NCBI RefSeq assembly: GCF_014217565.1
Contig: NZ_CP043661.1
Coordinates: forward strand, 5,332,001 to 5,396,000
Source: Kribbella qitaiheensis
GTDB lineage: Bacteria > Actinomycetota > Actinomycetes > Propionibacteriales > Kribbellaceae
Reading direction: 5' to 3'
Length of the DNA stretch: 64,000 nucleotides
The position numbers and the translations under genes are program-made. The number at the start of each line of letters is the position of its first letter. Within the stretch, counting starts at the first letter, position 1. This document shows positions 16,864 to 26,148 of the stretch, piece after piece. The notes beneath the pieces are model-generated. The model worked only from the letters and a program-made list of their open reading frames with translations. It was not told the origin of the DNA and did no database searches.

Positions 16864-18108
16864 TCAGTCGAGGTCGGGGTCGAGGGTGGTGCCGGGGGGT
16901 GGTGGGGGTGGGAGGGTGAGCTTCTCGTCGGGTTTGGCGGCCAGGACGTCGTCGACGTAGGAGCGGGCGGCTTCCATTGTGTCGATCTCGTGGCCGGCCT
17001 GTTCCGAGAGGAACCAGCGGTGTTCGAGGACCTCGTGGAAGACCTCGGCAGGCTCCAGTTTGCGGTTCAGGTTGCGCGGGACCGAGCGGACCACCGGCTC
17101 GAAGACCTCGGTCAGCCACTGGTGCGCGACGATCTCCTCGTCCTCGTTCTGCTGGTCGGTGGACGCGGCGTACGAGTCCAGGTCGTTCAGCAGCCGGCGC
17201 GCCTGGTTCTCCTCGACGTCGAGCCCGGTCAGCCGGAGCAAGCGGCGGCTGTGGTGGCCGGCGTCCACGACCTTCGGCTGGATCCGGACCTGGCTGCCGT
17301 CCCAGTCGGTGATGATGTCGATCTCCGCGACGTCGAAGCCGAGTTCGTTCAGCCGCCGGATCCGCGAGTCCAGCCGATGCATCTCGTCGGTGTGGAACTC
17401 CTCCGGCGCGGTCAGTTCCTTCCAGAGCGCCTCGTACCGCGCGGTGATCGAGTGGATCGTCTCCAGCGGGTCGATGTCGGCGTCGAGCAGACCGCCTTCC
17501 TCCAGGTCGGACAGCTCACCGAACAGGTTGATCTCGGCTGTGTAGAGGTCGTGCGCGCGCTGGCCGTCGGAGATCTCCTGGTGCAGTTCGCCGGTCTCGG
17601 CGTCCACCAGGTACGCCGCGAACGCACCCGCGTCGCGCCGGAACAATGTGTTCGACAGCGAGCAGTCACCCCAGAAGAATCCGAGCAGGTGCAGGCGAAC
17701 GATCAGTGCGACCAGGGCGTCGATCAGCCGGTTGACCGTGTCCGGCCGCAGTGTGCTGGAGAACAGCGCGCGGTACGGCAGGGAGAACTGCAGGTGCTTG
17801 GTGACCAGGATGGAGTCGAGCGGCTCGCCGTTGCGGTCGAGGCGGTCGGTGATCACCCCGACGGGCTCGACCGAAGGTGAGTCGAGGCGTTCGAGGTCCC
17901 GCAACAGCCGGTACTCGTGCATCGCGAGGTGTTCCATCACCTCTTTGATCGCGTAGACCGTGCCGTTCACGCGGACGAAGCGGACGACGTGCCGCGAGAT
18001 ACCGCGCGGCAGGGCGACGAGTTGGTCCTCCGGCCAGTCCTCCAGCGGGATGTCCCAGGGAAGCGAGAGCAGACCGGTGTCGGGGCGAGTGGCGACGAAA
18101 CGAGGCAC
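16864..18108 (-). CDS. DUF4032 protein with kinase-like fold
   Basis: A 414-aa actinobacterial DUF4032 protein. The N-terminal ~270 residues look like the lipopolysaccharide-kinase/RIO-like fold: VNGTVYAIKEV (Lys), then LHLLGFFWGDCSLSNTLFRRD resembling a catalytic loop, and YLVDAETGEL. The C-terminal region is DUF4032 proper, ending in a Pro-rich tail. GTG 18108 starts MPRFVATRP. Activity is unproven. The upstream region is a polypurine repeat. Confidence 0.8.
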   Translation of the reverse strand: MPRFVATRPDTGLLSLPWDIPLEDWPEDQLVALPRGISRHVVRFVRVNGTVYAIKEVMEHLAMHEYRLLRDLERLDSPSVEPVGVITDRLDRNGEPLDSILVTKHLQFSLPYRALFSSTLRPDTVNRLIDALVALIVRLHLLGFFWGDCSLSNTLFRRDAGAFAAYLVDAETGELHQEISDGQRAHDLYTAEINLFGELSDLEEGGLLDADIDPLETIHSITARYEALWKELTAPEEFHTDEMHRLDSRIRRLNELGFDVAEIDIITDWDGSQVRIQPKVVDAGHHSRRLLRLTGLDVEENQARRLLNDLDSYAASTDQQNEDEEIVAHQWLTEVFEPVVRSVPRNLNRKLEPAEVFHEVLEHRWFLSEQAGHEIDTMEAARSYVDDVLAAKPDEKLTLPPPPPPGTTLDPDLD

Positions 18109-18180
18109 CCACCCAGTGTGTCAGTTCCGGCCGCCGGAATGTTGAGCCTGCAGCGAACCGAGATCGGGAGTTGAAGCAAA

Positions 18181-18271
18181 GGGAAGGAAGGCGAGGGAAG
18201 GGAAGGCAGGGAAGGAAGGCGAGGAAGGAAGGCGAGGAAGGAAGGCGAGGAAGGAAGGCAGGAGGGAAGGC
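18181..18271. repeat. Polypurine tandem repeat (GGAAGGAAGGCGA units)
   Basis: About 90 bp of nearly uninterrupted G/A, built of 13-bp units, at least three of them exact in tandem. It lies between two divergent genes (DUF4032 and lacI). Mirror-type polypurine tracts can form triplex DNA. Repeat number probably varies between strains. Confidence 0.85.
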
Positions 18272-18288
18272 GGTGGACGCAAGCGAAC

Positions 18289-18300
18289 GCAAGAATTTGC
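18289..18300. promoter_or_regulatory. Candidate LacI operator GCAAG-AAT-TTGC
   Basis: A dyad GCAAGNNNTTGC inside a longer CGCAA/TTGCG palindrome, 25 bp before the lacI start. The same GCAAGNNNTTGC pattern stands upstream of the paralogous LacI at 33743-33754. It is probably an autoregulatory site. Confidence 0.5.
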
Positions 18301-18324
18301 GACAAGTGGCGTAGTGTTTGCGTT

Positions 18325-19332
18325 ATGACGCGACGACTTGCTGAGGTGGCGAAGAAGGTCGGGGTCAGCGAAGCGACCGTGAGCCGGGTGCTGAACGGGA
18401 AGCCCGGGGTCTCCGAGGCCACCCGGGAGGCGGTGCTGACCGCGCTCGACGTGCTGGGTTACGAACGCCCGACCCAGCTTCGCGGCGACCGCGCCCGCCT
18501 GGTCGGCCTGGTGCTGCCGGAGCTGCAGAACCCGATCTTCCCGGCGTTCGCCGAGGTGGTCGGTGGAGCGCTCGCACAGCAAGGTTTCACCTCCTTGCTC
18601 TGTACCCGGACCGTCGGCGGGGTGTCCGAAGCCGACTACGTGGATCTGCTCCTCCAGCAGCAGGTCTCGGGGGTCGTGTTCGCCGGTGGGTTCTACGCCC
18701 AGGCGGACGCACCGCACGCGCACTACAGGCTGATCCAGGAGCGCCGGCTGCCGACCGTCCTGGTCAACGCGGCCGTCGACCATCTCGGCTTCCCGCAGGT
18801 GTCGTCGGACGACGTGGTCGCGGCCGAGATGGCGATCGGCCACCTGCGCGCGCTCGGCCACCAGAAGATCGGCATGGTCCTCGGCCCGCGCGACCACATC
18901 CCCTCGCGGCGCAAGCTGGATGCCTTCATGGCCTCGCCGGAGGCGGACGCCGAGCTGGTCGAGCACACCATGTTCTCGCTCGAGGGCGGGCATGCGGCGG
19001 CGACCCGGCTGGTCAAGCAGGGCGTCACCGGCATCGTCTGCGCGAGCGACATCCTCGCGCTCGGTGCGATCCGCGCCGTCCGGCGGGCGGGACTGTCGGT
19101 TCCGGACGACGTCTCGGTGATCGGCTACGACGACTCCGCGATGATGAACTGCACCGATCCGCCCCTCACCACGGTCCGGCAGCCGATCGACGCGATGGGC
19201 CGGGCGGCAGTGGACATGCTGGTCGCCCTGATCGAACGCGCGGCGGTGCCGGCCGACGAGCTGCTCTTCGAGCCGGAGCTGGTGGTCCGGGCGTCGACGG
19301 CCCGGCTGAAGACCTCCGTCCATTCGGGCTGA
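18325..19332 (+). CDS. LacI-family sugar regulator
   Basis: A 335-aa repressor. The N-terminal helix-turn-helix is RLAEVAKKVGVSEATVSRVLNGKPGVSEATREAVL. The periplasmic-binding-protein-like domain (residues ~60-330) includes ASDILALGAIRA and VSVIGYDDSAMM. It precedes the sugar ABC operon and GH13 gene and should repress them until an alpha-glucoside or derivative binds. It is closely similar to the LacI at 33799, so the two arose by duplication. Confidence 0.9.
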   Translation: MTRRLAEVAKKVGVSEATVSRVLNGKPGVSEATREAVLTALDVLGYERPTQLRGDRARLVGLVLPELQNPIFPAFAEVVGGALAQQGFTSLLCTRTVGGVSEADYVDLLLQQQVSGVVFAGGFYAQADAPHAHYRLIQERRLPTVLVNAAVDHLGFPQVSSDDVVAAEMAIGHLRALGHQKIGMVLGPRDHIPSRRKLDAFMASPEADAELVEHTMFSLEGGHAAATRLVKQGVTGIVCASDILALGAIRAVRRAGLSVPDDVSVIGYDDSAMMNCTDPPLTTVRQPIDAMGRAAVDMLVALIERAAVPADELLFEPELVVRASTARLKTSVHSG

Positions 19333-19403
19333 CGAACGGCAGGCTGACAACGACAGACAGCCGCGATCGACCGGAAATGCAATCTGTAGCTAGCTGATCA
19401 CTG

Positions 19404-19437
19404 AGGGACAGGGTGGCGATCTCGCCGTCCTGTCCCT
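19404..19437 (+). terminator. Terminator after lacI
   Basis: AGGGACAGG (19404-19412) pairs with CCTGTCCCT (19429-19437). An inner GGCGA/CGCC pairing and a following TTTG are visible. It separates lacI transcription from the ABC operon promoter. Confidence 0.75.
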
Positions 19438-19495
19438 TTGCTATACCCGCAAGTTCCGCTGAGGAGTCACGTTTTTGCAACTTGAGGTTGAAGTA

Positions 19496-19525
19496 TTGCG
19501 CTGATCCGGTCGAATTGCCTACGGT
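19496..19525 (+). promoter_or_regulatory. Promoter of the sugar ABC operon
   Basis: TTGCGC (19496-19501), an 18-bp spacer and TACGGT (19520-19525) stand 58 bp upstream of the binding-protein start. A TTGCAACTTGAGGTTG segment just upstream shares TTGCAA/TTGCG half-sites with the lacI upstream dyads. Confidence 0.45.
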
Positions 19526-19582
19526 GTGGCCCACATCAGAGGGGCGGGACGGACGTCGCCCTCGCAGCAGAAGGGCAGATCG

Positions 19583-20960
19583 ATGAGGACTACGAGCCAA
19601 CGCAGGGCGCTGAGCTTGCTGCTCGTGGCAGGACTGGGCCTGGCGGCCGCGTCCTGTGGATCGGACGACAAGCCGGCGGCGCAGAGCTCAGGGGGAGCCG
19701 ACGCCAAGGTGACCATCACCGTCGGCTGCGAGCCGCCGAAGAGCAACCCGAAGGAGCGCACCGGCTGGGAAGAGGACGTCGCCGCGTTCCAGCAGCTGCA
19801 CCCGAACATCACCATCGACAGCAAGGACGCGTTCCCCTGCATCAACCCGGACACGTTCCAGGCGAAGCTGGCGGGCGGGACGCAGGAGGACGTCTTCTAC
19901 GTCTACTACACCGACGTCCAGAAGATCATCAAGGCCAAGCAGGGCCGCCGACATCAGCCAGTACGTCGGCAGCGTGAAGGCGCTTGCCGATGTCCGGCCG
20001 GACGTCAAGGGCGTCTTCAACGACGGCGACAAGAGCTACGGCGTTCCGCGCAACAACTACAACATGGGCCTGGTCTACAACCGCAAGCTCTTCACCCAGG
20101 CCGGTCTCAACCCGGATTCCCCGCCCAAGACGTGGACCGAGGTGCAGGAGGCCGCGAAGAAGATCGCGGGACTCGGCGCGGGCCACACCGGTTTCGGTGA
20201 GTACAGCGCGGGCAACACGGGTGGCTGGCACTTCGCCGCGTCCCTGTACGCACGGGGCGGGTCGATGGTGAGCGAGGACGGCAAGAGCGCCGCGTTCAAC
20301 AGCGCCGAGGGCAAGGCCGTGCTGGAGAATCTCAAGCAGATGCGCTGGAACGACAACAGCATGGGCACCAAGCAGCTGCTGCAGTGGGAAGACCTGATGC
20401 GGATGATGGGGTCGGGCAAGCTCGGCATGATGATCGGCGCACCCGACGTCGTGCAGTCGGTGAACAACGACTTCCAGGGCAAGTTCGACGACTACGGCGT
20501 CACCGCCGTACCGGAGTCCGAGGGCAAGTCGTCGCTGAGCGGTGGTGACGGCTACATGTTCAACCCGAAGGCCAGCCCGGAGAAGATCAAGGCCGGCCTG
20601 GCATGGCTGGAGTTCCACGAGCTGACGCCGGGCAAGGGCCAGTTCAACTACGAGCGGGCCAAGACGCAGGGCCGCCCGGTCGGCCTGCCGATCCCGGACC
20701 TGTACGGCGACACCGCGCCCGGTAAGGAGATCACCGCGCTGCGGAAGCAGTTCGCCACCGTGCCGGTCGAGCACTTCACGCCGTACGTGACCGCACAGGC
20801 GAGCATCACCAACAAGCTCGAGCCGCCGAAGGCGCAGGAGCTGTACGCCGTACTCGACGTGGCGATGTCCGCGGTGCTGACCCGCAAGGACGCCGATATC
20901 GACAAGCTCTTGTCGGACGCCTCGTCGAAGGCCGACAAGATCCTCGCCAAGAACAGCTGA
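19583..20960 (+). pseudogene. Sugar ABC transporter substrate-binding lipoprotein, frameshifted
   Basis: The first frame gives a lipoprotein signal (LLLVAGLGLAAASC) and a binding-protein N-terminus up to DVQKIIKAKQ. The rest of a family-1 extracellular solute-binding protein continues in the next frame from ADISQYVGSVKALADV to the end at 20960. The frames join if one extra base in the AGGGCCGCC run at 19941-19949 is removed, which would read KQAADISQY. Both halves are well conserved in style. The break is thus either very recent or a sequence error. Without correction the importer has no receptor. Confidence 0.85.
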
Positions 20961-21883
20961 TGGCGGTACTGACCGCGAAGCCGCCGGTGCGCCGTTCCCT
21001 TCCTGAGGGAGCGGCGCGCCGCGCGGTCGGCAGGAACCTCACGGCGTACGGGTTCCTCTGCGGCGCCTTGATCTGCTTCGCCTTCTTCTCCTGGTATCCG
21101 ATGATCCGCGAGATCATCCTGAGCTTCCAGAGCACCAACTTCGTCGACCCGGCCAAATGGGTCGGCTTCGACAACTTCCGGACCGTGTTCGCGGACTCCG
21201 CCTTCAGATCGGCCTGGCTGAACACGGCCGCGTTCAGCGGCCTCGCCCTGGTCGTCGGGTACGTCGTACCGTTCGTGCTGGCCGTGGTCCTGAACGAGCT
21301 CCGGCACGCGAAGGCGTACCTGCGCTTCGTGGTGTACCTGCCGGTGATGCTTCCGCCGGCGGTCGGCGTACTGCTGTTCAAGTGGTTCTACGATCCGGGC
21401 GCCGGCCTGTTCAACCAGATCCTGGACGGCTTCGGCCTCCCTCCGCTGAGCTGGCTGGACTCCACCAGTACGGCGCTGATCTCGCTCGTCATCGTGTCGA
21501 CCTGGATGAACCTCGGCACCGGAACGCTGATCTACCTGGCCGCCCTGCAGAGCATCCCGGGTGAGCTGTACGAGTCGGCCGAGCTGGATGGCGCCGGGCT
21601 GTTCCGCCGCGTCTGGCACGTGACGGTCCCGCAGACCAAGCTGATCCTGCTGGTGATGATGCTGCTGCAGATCGTCGCCACCATGCAGGTGTTCATCGAG
21701 CCGTACCTGCTGACCGGCGGTGGACCGGAGAACGCGACCGTGACGGTGGCGTACCTGATGTACCAGTACGCCTTCAACTTCGGCGACTTCGGCGGCGGTG
21801 GCGCGCTCGGCCTGATGCTGATGGTGGTGCTGATGGTGTTCTCGGCGATCTACCTGCGGGTCTCGCGGGACAACCAGAGCTAG
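20960..21883 (+). CDS. Sugar ABC transporter permease (MalF/UgpA type)
   Basis: A 307-aa inner-membrane permease with six predicted helices. The BPD_transp_1 loop that docks the ATPase is present as SAELDGAGLFRRVWHVTVP (EAA-like). Start ATG shares its A with the upstream stop TGATG. It forms the transmembrane channel with the next permease. No ATPase is encoded in the operon, so a shared MsiK-type ATPase, such as the one at 32487-33566, is expected. Confidence 0.92.
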   Translation: MAVLTAKPPVRRSLPEGAARRAVGRNLTAYGFLCGALICFAFFSWYPMIREIILSFQSTNFVDPAKWVGFDNFRTVFADSAFRSAWLNTAAFSGLALVVGYVVPFVLAVVLNELRHAKAYLRFVVYLPVMLPPAVGVLLFKWFYDPGAGLFNQILDGFGLPPLSWLDSTSTALISLVIVSTWMNLGTGTLIYLAALQSIPGELYESAELDGAGLFRRVWHVTVPQTKLILLVMMLLQIVATMQVFIEPYLLTGGGPENATVTVAYLMYQYAFNFGDFGGGGALGLMLMVVLMVFSAIYLRVSRDNQS

Positions 21884-21890
21884 GAGCACG

Positions 21891-22862
21891 ATGACCACCA
21901 CTCTCAACCCGCCACCGTTGCTTGAGGCAACCACACCGGTGCCGACGCATCGCGGTACGAAAAAGAAGAAGGACAAGGGCCGTGGTTACGAGACCAGGAG
22001 TCTCGTCTCGCCGATGTCCTTGCAGACCTGGCACGGCAAGCTGGTCTACTGGACCGTTCTGGTCGTCGTCGTGATCGGCTTCACCATCGCGTTCGTGTTC
22101 CCGCTGTTCTGGATGGTGACCGGTGCGCTGAAGTCGCCGGAGGAGCTGGCGCAGATCCCGCCGAGCTTCTTCCCCAAGCACTTCGACTTCGGCGTCTATG
22201 CGGACGCCTGGGACCAGTTGCAGCTCGGCGTCTTCCTGAAGAACACCGCCCTGTACGCCGGGGGCGCGTGGCTGTTCACGCTCGCCGTCGACGTGACCGC
22301 GGCGTACGCGTTGTCCAAGCTGCGGCCGTTCTTCGGCAAGCTGATCCTCGGCCTGATGCTGGCCACGCTGATGATCCCGCCGATGGTGCTGCTCCTGCCG
22401 ACCTACCTGGTGGCCAAGGACGTTCCGCTGTTCCACTTCAACCTGCTCAATACTCCCTGGGCGATCTGGTTGCCGGCGGCAGCGAACGGGTTCTTCATCT
22501 TCCTGCTGAAGCGGTTCTTCGACTCGATCCCGCGTGAACTGCTGGAGGCGGCCGAGATCGACGGCGCGTCGCCGATGCGGATCCTTTGGTCGATCGTCCT
22601 GCCGGTCTCCCGGCCGATCCTGGGAGTCGTCTCCATCTTGTCGGTGGTGACGGTCTGGAAGGACTTCGTCTGGCCGCTGCTGGTGCTGCCGGAGACCGAC
22701 AAGATGTCGATCAGCGTCGGCATCGCGTCGCTGTCCGCGCAGATGCCGCAGAACGTGCTGATCGCGTCGCTGGTGATCGCCAGCATCCCGACGATCCTCG
22801 TCTTCTTCATCTTCCAGCGCAGCATCATGGCGGGCCTGACCGCCGGAAGCCTCAAAGGCTGA
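21891..22862 (+). CDS. Sugar ABC transporter permease (MalG/UgpE type)
   Basis: A 323-aa permease with a Lys-rich cytoplasmic N-tail (RGTKKKKDKGRG), six hydrophobic helices and the EAA loop LLEAAEIDGASPMRILWSIVLP. It ends in the family's typical AGLTAGSLKG. It is the second membrane subunit of the importer, seven bases downstream of the first. Confidence 0.92.
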   Translation: MTTTLNPPPLLEATTPVPTHRGTKKKKDKGRGYETRSLVSPMSLQTWHGKLVYWTVLVVVVIGFTIAFVFPLFWMVTGALKSPEELAQIPPSFFPKHFDFGVYADAWDQLQLGVFLKNTALYAGGAWLFTLAVDVTAAYALSKLRPFFGKLILGLMLATLMIPPMVLLLPTYLVAKDVPLFHFNLLNTPWAIWLPAAANGFFIFLLKRFFDSIPRELLEAAEIDGASPMRILWSIVLPVSRPILGVVSILSVVTVWKDFVWPLLVLPETDKMSISVGIASLSAQMPQNVLIASLVIASIPTILVFFIFQRSIMAGLTAGSLKG

Positions 22863-22886
22863 TCCCCAAACCCTAAGGAGCAGCAA

Positions 22887-24434
22887 ATGTCGGATACATG
22901 GTGGCGCGGAGCGGCGATCTACCAGGTCTATCTGCGCAGCTTTGCCGACGGCAACGGTGACGGGATCGGCGATCTCGCCGGCCTGCGGGCCAAGCTGCCG
23001 TACCTCGCGGAGCTGGGCGTCGACGCGATCTGGCTGAACCCGTGGTACCCGTCGCCGATGGCCGACGGCGGGTACGACGTGGCCGACTACCGGGCGATCG
23101 AGCCGAGCTTCGGCACCCTCGCCGAGGCGGAGGCCTACATCGCCGAGGCGCACGCGCTGGGGATCCGGACCATCATCGACATCGTCCCGAACCACGGATC
23201 GGACCAGCAGGACTGGTTCGTCGCCGCGCTGGCGGCGGGTCCGGGATCGGTCGAGCGGGAGCGGTTCATCTTCCGGCCGGGCCGCGACGGAGGTCTGCCA
23301 CCGAACGACTGGCAGTCCATTTTCAACGGGCCGGCTTGGACGCAGGTGGCCGATGGGGAGTGGTACCTGCACCTGTTCGCCCCCGAGCAGCCGGACTTCA
23401 ACTGGCGCAACCCGGAGGTGGTCGAGGAGTTCCACGACATCCTGCGGTTCTGGCTGGACCGCGGCGTCGACGGGATCCGGATCGACAGCGCGGCGGTGCT
23501 GTTCAAGGACCTGGACAGCGTCGAGGAGTCGTACACCGACCATGACGAAGTACACGAGGTGTACCGCGGCTGGCGGCAGATCACCGACAGCTATGAAGGC
23601 CGGTTCCTCGTCGGCGAGATGTGGATGCCGGACCAGGAGCGGTTCGCGCTCTACCTCCGCCAGGACGAGATGCAGACCGCCTTCAACTTCGACTTCCTGT
23701 CCCGGCCGTGGGACGCCGACGAGCTGCGTGCCTCGATCGACCTCACGCTGACCACCCACGTGCCGATCGGCGCCCCACCCACCTGGGTGCTGTCGAACCA
23801 CGACGTGACGCGACCGGTCACGAAGTACGGGCGTCCGGACACGTCGTTCTCACACCAGAACCGCAAGCACGGGATGGAGACCGACCCGGTGCTCGGCGAG
23901 CGCCGGGCCCGCGCTGCCGCGCTGCTCGCGATGGCGTTGCCCGGTGGGCTGTATGTCTACCAGGGTGAGGAGCTAGGCCTGCCCGAGGTCGAGAACCTGC
24001 CGGACGAGCTGCTCCAGGATCCGCTCTGGGCCCGCTCCGGCGGATCCGACCGGGGTCGCGACGGCTGCCGCGTCCCGGTCCCGTGGTCCGGCAAGGAGCC
24101 CCCGTTCGGCTTCGGGGCCGGTACGCCGTGGTTGCCGCAACCCGCCGACTGGAAGAACCTCACCGTCGAGTCCCAGCACGACGACCAGAACTCGATGCTG
24201 GCCCTCTACCGCAACGGCCTGCGCATCCGGCGTACGGATCTCGGCGACGGAACGCTGACCTGGCTCGACTCAGCGCCGGACATCCTGCTCTTCGCCCGCG
24301 ACTCCGGCCTGAAGTGCATCGTCAACCTCAGCCCCGCCTCGGTCGACCTGCCGCCCCACATCGACCTACTCCTCACCAGCAACCCCCTGGAGGACGGCAA
24401 ACTCCCCACCGACACAACCGCCTGGCTCCGCTGA
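22887..24434 (+). CDS. GH13 alpha-glucosidase (oligo-1,6-/alpha-1,4-glucosidase type)
   Basis: A 515-aa cytoplasmic alpha-amylase-family enzyme without a signal peptide. The conserved regions are present: DIVPNHGSDQ, GIRIDSAAV (nucleophile Asp, about residue 199), VGEMW (acid/base Glu, about 244) and LSNHDVTR (about 304). The N-terminal AIYQVYLRSFADGNGDGIGDL is typical of oligo-1,6-glucosidases and trehalose/sucrose-type hydrolases. AAGGAG precedes ATG 22887. As the last gene of the importer operon it would hydrolyse the imported alpha-glucoside. Confidence 0.92.
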   Translation: MSDTWWRGAAIYQVYLRSFADGNGDGIGDLAGLRAKLPYLAELGVDAIWLNPWYPSPMADGGYDVADYRAIEPSFGTLAEAEAYIAEAHALGIRTIIDIVPNHGSDQQDWFVAALAAGPGSVERERFIFRPGRDGGLPPNDWQSIFNGPAWTQVADGEWYLHLFAPEQPDFNWRNPEVVEEFHDILRFWLDRGVDGIRIDSAAVLFKDLDSVEESYTDHDEVHEVYRGWRQITDSYEGRFLVGEMWMPDQERFALYLRQDEMQTAFNFDFLSRPWDADELRASIDLTLTTHVPIGAPPTWVLSNHDVTRPVTKYGRPDTSFSHQNRKHGMETDPVLGERRARAAALLAMALPGGLYVYQGEELGLPEVENLPDELLQDPLWARSGGSDRGRDGCRVPVPWSGKEPPFGFGAGTPWLPQPADWKNLTVESQHDDQNSMLALYRNGLRIRRTDLGDGTLTWLDSAPDILLFARDSGLKCIVNLSPASVDLPPHIDLLLTSNPLEDGKLPTDTTAWLR

Positions 24435-24438
24435 GCAG

Positions 24439-24493
24439 TCCTTACGTCCGAGGAAGCGGAGGGGCGCCGCCCTTCACCTCCTCGGATGTAGGA
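24439..24493. repeat. TACGTCCGA-type hairpin, copy 2
   Basis: TCCTTACGTCCGAGGA (24439-24454) pairs with TCCTCGGATGTAGGA (24479-24493), with one mismatch and one bulge. It sits between the convergent GH13 and hipA genes and probably terminates both. Related to the hairpins at 3229 and 48140. Confidence 0.7.
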
Positions 24494-24495
24494 GA

Positions 24496-25791
24496 TTACG
24501 GACTGGCCACGCGACCCCAGGCGTCGCGTCTACCCTCCGCGTGGGCGGTGATCAATTCGGCTATACGCCGTGCGCCCGCTATGAGTGCATCTGGTACGGC
24601 TGGCTCAGTTGCTGCCTGATGAATTGCTGCCGGTACGGCGAGTTGGATTGTCCTGGCGCGGTGGATCGATTCGTCACGAGTCATGCCCAGACGCCTTCCC
24701 ACGGCTGTCCAGTCGCTCTCTGAGACTTTCGCCATCTCCCAGTTGTCGCCGATTTTCATCGCAGATCTGAGGCCTGGCTCGAGGTTGTAGGGAAGAATCG
24801 ACGCAACATCGTAGAGCGGCGCGAGTCGGATGTCGTTGAAACTTAAGAGTACTGAGTAGTTCTTCGCGTGGGCGTCGGTGGCGCCGATTGTGACGTTGTA
24901 CACCAGGTAATCGAACAACCTGTGCTGGTTGTTTCGCCGCCCGACGCTGAGGCCGTTGCTGGCGAGGAGATCAGCTAGTTGCGGGACGCCCGGTCCGCCT
25001 TCCGACTGATACTTCAGCGCCGGATGGACCGATAGAGCTTGGCACATGTCCTCTTGATGTAAGCGCTGCCAGCGGCCTGCCGTTCGCAGACGGTCGTAGC
25101 GGTGGGATATGAGGACTTCGAAGCGGTCGCTGGCCAGTAGTTCGCCTTTGGCTGCCTCCAGTCCAGCCAGTTGGGCAGCACGAAGGCACAGATATTCGTT
25201 CAGGTGGTGTCCGCCGTAGTTCGGCATCGACGGCTTGAGTATGTGGGTGGTAGGCGTTGAATCGCGCGGGATTCCCCATCGTCCGTCTTCCGAGCGGAAT
25301 AGGGCGATCTTGCTTTGCGCGCCTGCAAGGCTCCAACGGCCGACATCTCGACCTGGGTCCCAGGTGTCAGGGGATTGGGCCAGATCGGCCAGCGTCGAGT
25401 CCAGGTCGTCTGTCGACAGCCACTCGATGTTGTTCTGGTGGGTAGCGGCATCTGTTGATGCCACGTCCGCCTGAAGAATCTGGACCGCGCCGGCCGCGTC
25501 CCTGCCGATGTTCCGTAGCAATGCGTAAGGATTGTTCGGGGAAACGCCATACTTACTTGCCAAGCGTTCCAGGGCTGGCTCACTGTCAGGTAGCAGACCT
25601 GCGATGAAAGCTCTGACCGCCTTAGGCGGAAAGGTCGTCCTAGCCTTGGGCATCGACAAGGAGAGCGGCACAGTCTCGCGTCGTGTTCGATACTCCTCGT
25701 CGTAGGTGAACGAGATACGGCCCTGCGAGTTCTGTGCCAGTTCGCCGGCTCGGGCGCCATTGAGATAGACGATCAGTCGGTCATCGTCCAT
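24496..25791 (-). CDS. hipA: HipA-like serine/threonine kinase toxin
   Basis: A 431-aa HipA-family kinase. The N-terminal subdomain (LIVYLNGARAGELAQ) is followed by the couple motif (ALLRNIGRDAAGAVQI). The Gly-rich SLAGAQSKIAL loop, THILKPS (ATP Lys) and the catalytic IGATDAHAKNYS come next. Then comes the metal-binding APLYDVAS. HipA proteins phosphorylate aminoacyl-tRNA synthetases and induce dormancy. It overlaps hipB by 11 bp. GC content and codon bias are lower than in neighbouring genes, which suggests acquisition by transfer. Confidence 0.92.
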   Translation of the reverse strand: MDDDRLIVYLNGARAGELAQNSQGRISFTYDEEYRTRRETVPLSLSMPKARTTFPPKAVRAFIAGLLPDSEPALERLASKYGVSPNNPYALLRNIGRDAAGAVQILQADVASTDAATHQNNIEWLSTDDLDSTLADLAQSPDTWDPGRDVGRWSLAGAQSKIALFRSEDGRWGIPRDSTPTTHILKPSMPNYGGHHLNEYLCLRAAQLAGLEAAKGELLASDRFEVLISHRYDRLRTAGRWQRLHQEDMCQALSVHPALKYQSEGGPGVPQLADLLASNGLSVGRRNNQHRLFDYLVYNVTIGATDAHAKNYSVLLSFNDIRLAPLYDVASILPYNLEPGLRSAMKIGDNWEMAKVSESDWTAVGRRLGMTRDESIHRARTIQLAVPAAIHQAATEPAVPDALIAGARRIAELITAHAEGRRDAWGRVASP

Positions 25792-26137
25792 CTGATGGCT
25801 GCTCGTCTCCCGCTGCAGGATGAACGGTCGAGGCGTCCCTTGGTCTGACGGCCAGGTCAGCGAAGACTTCGTTCCAGGCTGAGTCGGTCGGCTCGTCGAG
25901 CGAGTCTTCCACGGTTGTCAGTGCTACGCCTGCGGCTGCCATGGCGTCGAGTACCAGTTGGGTCTCAAGTCGGGGATGCCCCTTCTCAAGTCGCATGATC
26001 CAGTTTCTGGAGACGCCGACCTTGGCGGCCAGATCGGCTTGGGTCATGTTTTGCTCGGTGCGTGCCTGCCGCACGGCAGCACCGAGGTCTCGCACGGTAT
26101 GTACCGGCACACCTCTGCCCTTGATTGCTGACGCCAT
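25781..26137 (-). CDS. hipB: HipB-like antitoxin/repressor
   Basis: A 118-aa Cro/C1-type helix-turn-helix protein (LGAAVRQARTEQNMTQADLAAKVGVSRNWIMRLEKGHPRLETQLVLDAM), longer than E. coli HipB at its C-terminus. ATG 26137 is preferred. The ATG at 26164 would encode the first operator copy (MPSFDD). No ribosome site is seen, so the mRNA is probably leaderless. It should bind HipA and the four upstream operators. Confidence 0.88.
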   Translation of the reverse strand: MASAIKGRGVPVHTVRDLGAAVRQARTEQNMTQADLAAKVGVSRNWIMRLEKGHPRLETQLVLDAMAAAGVALTTVEDSLDEPTDSAWNEVFADLAVRPRDASTVHPAAGDEQPSDGR

Positions 26138-26148
26138 ACAGTCAGTGT

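Noticed and set aside
21774..23801. 675-codon minus-strand frame opposite permease and GH13
   Set aside because: No domain, no start signals, antisense to conserved enzymes.
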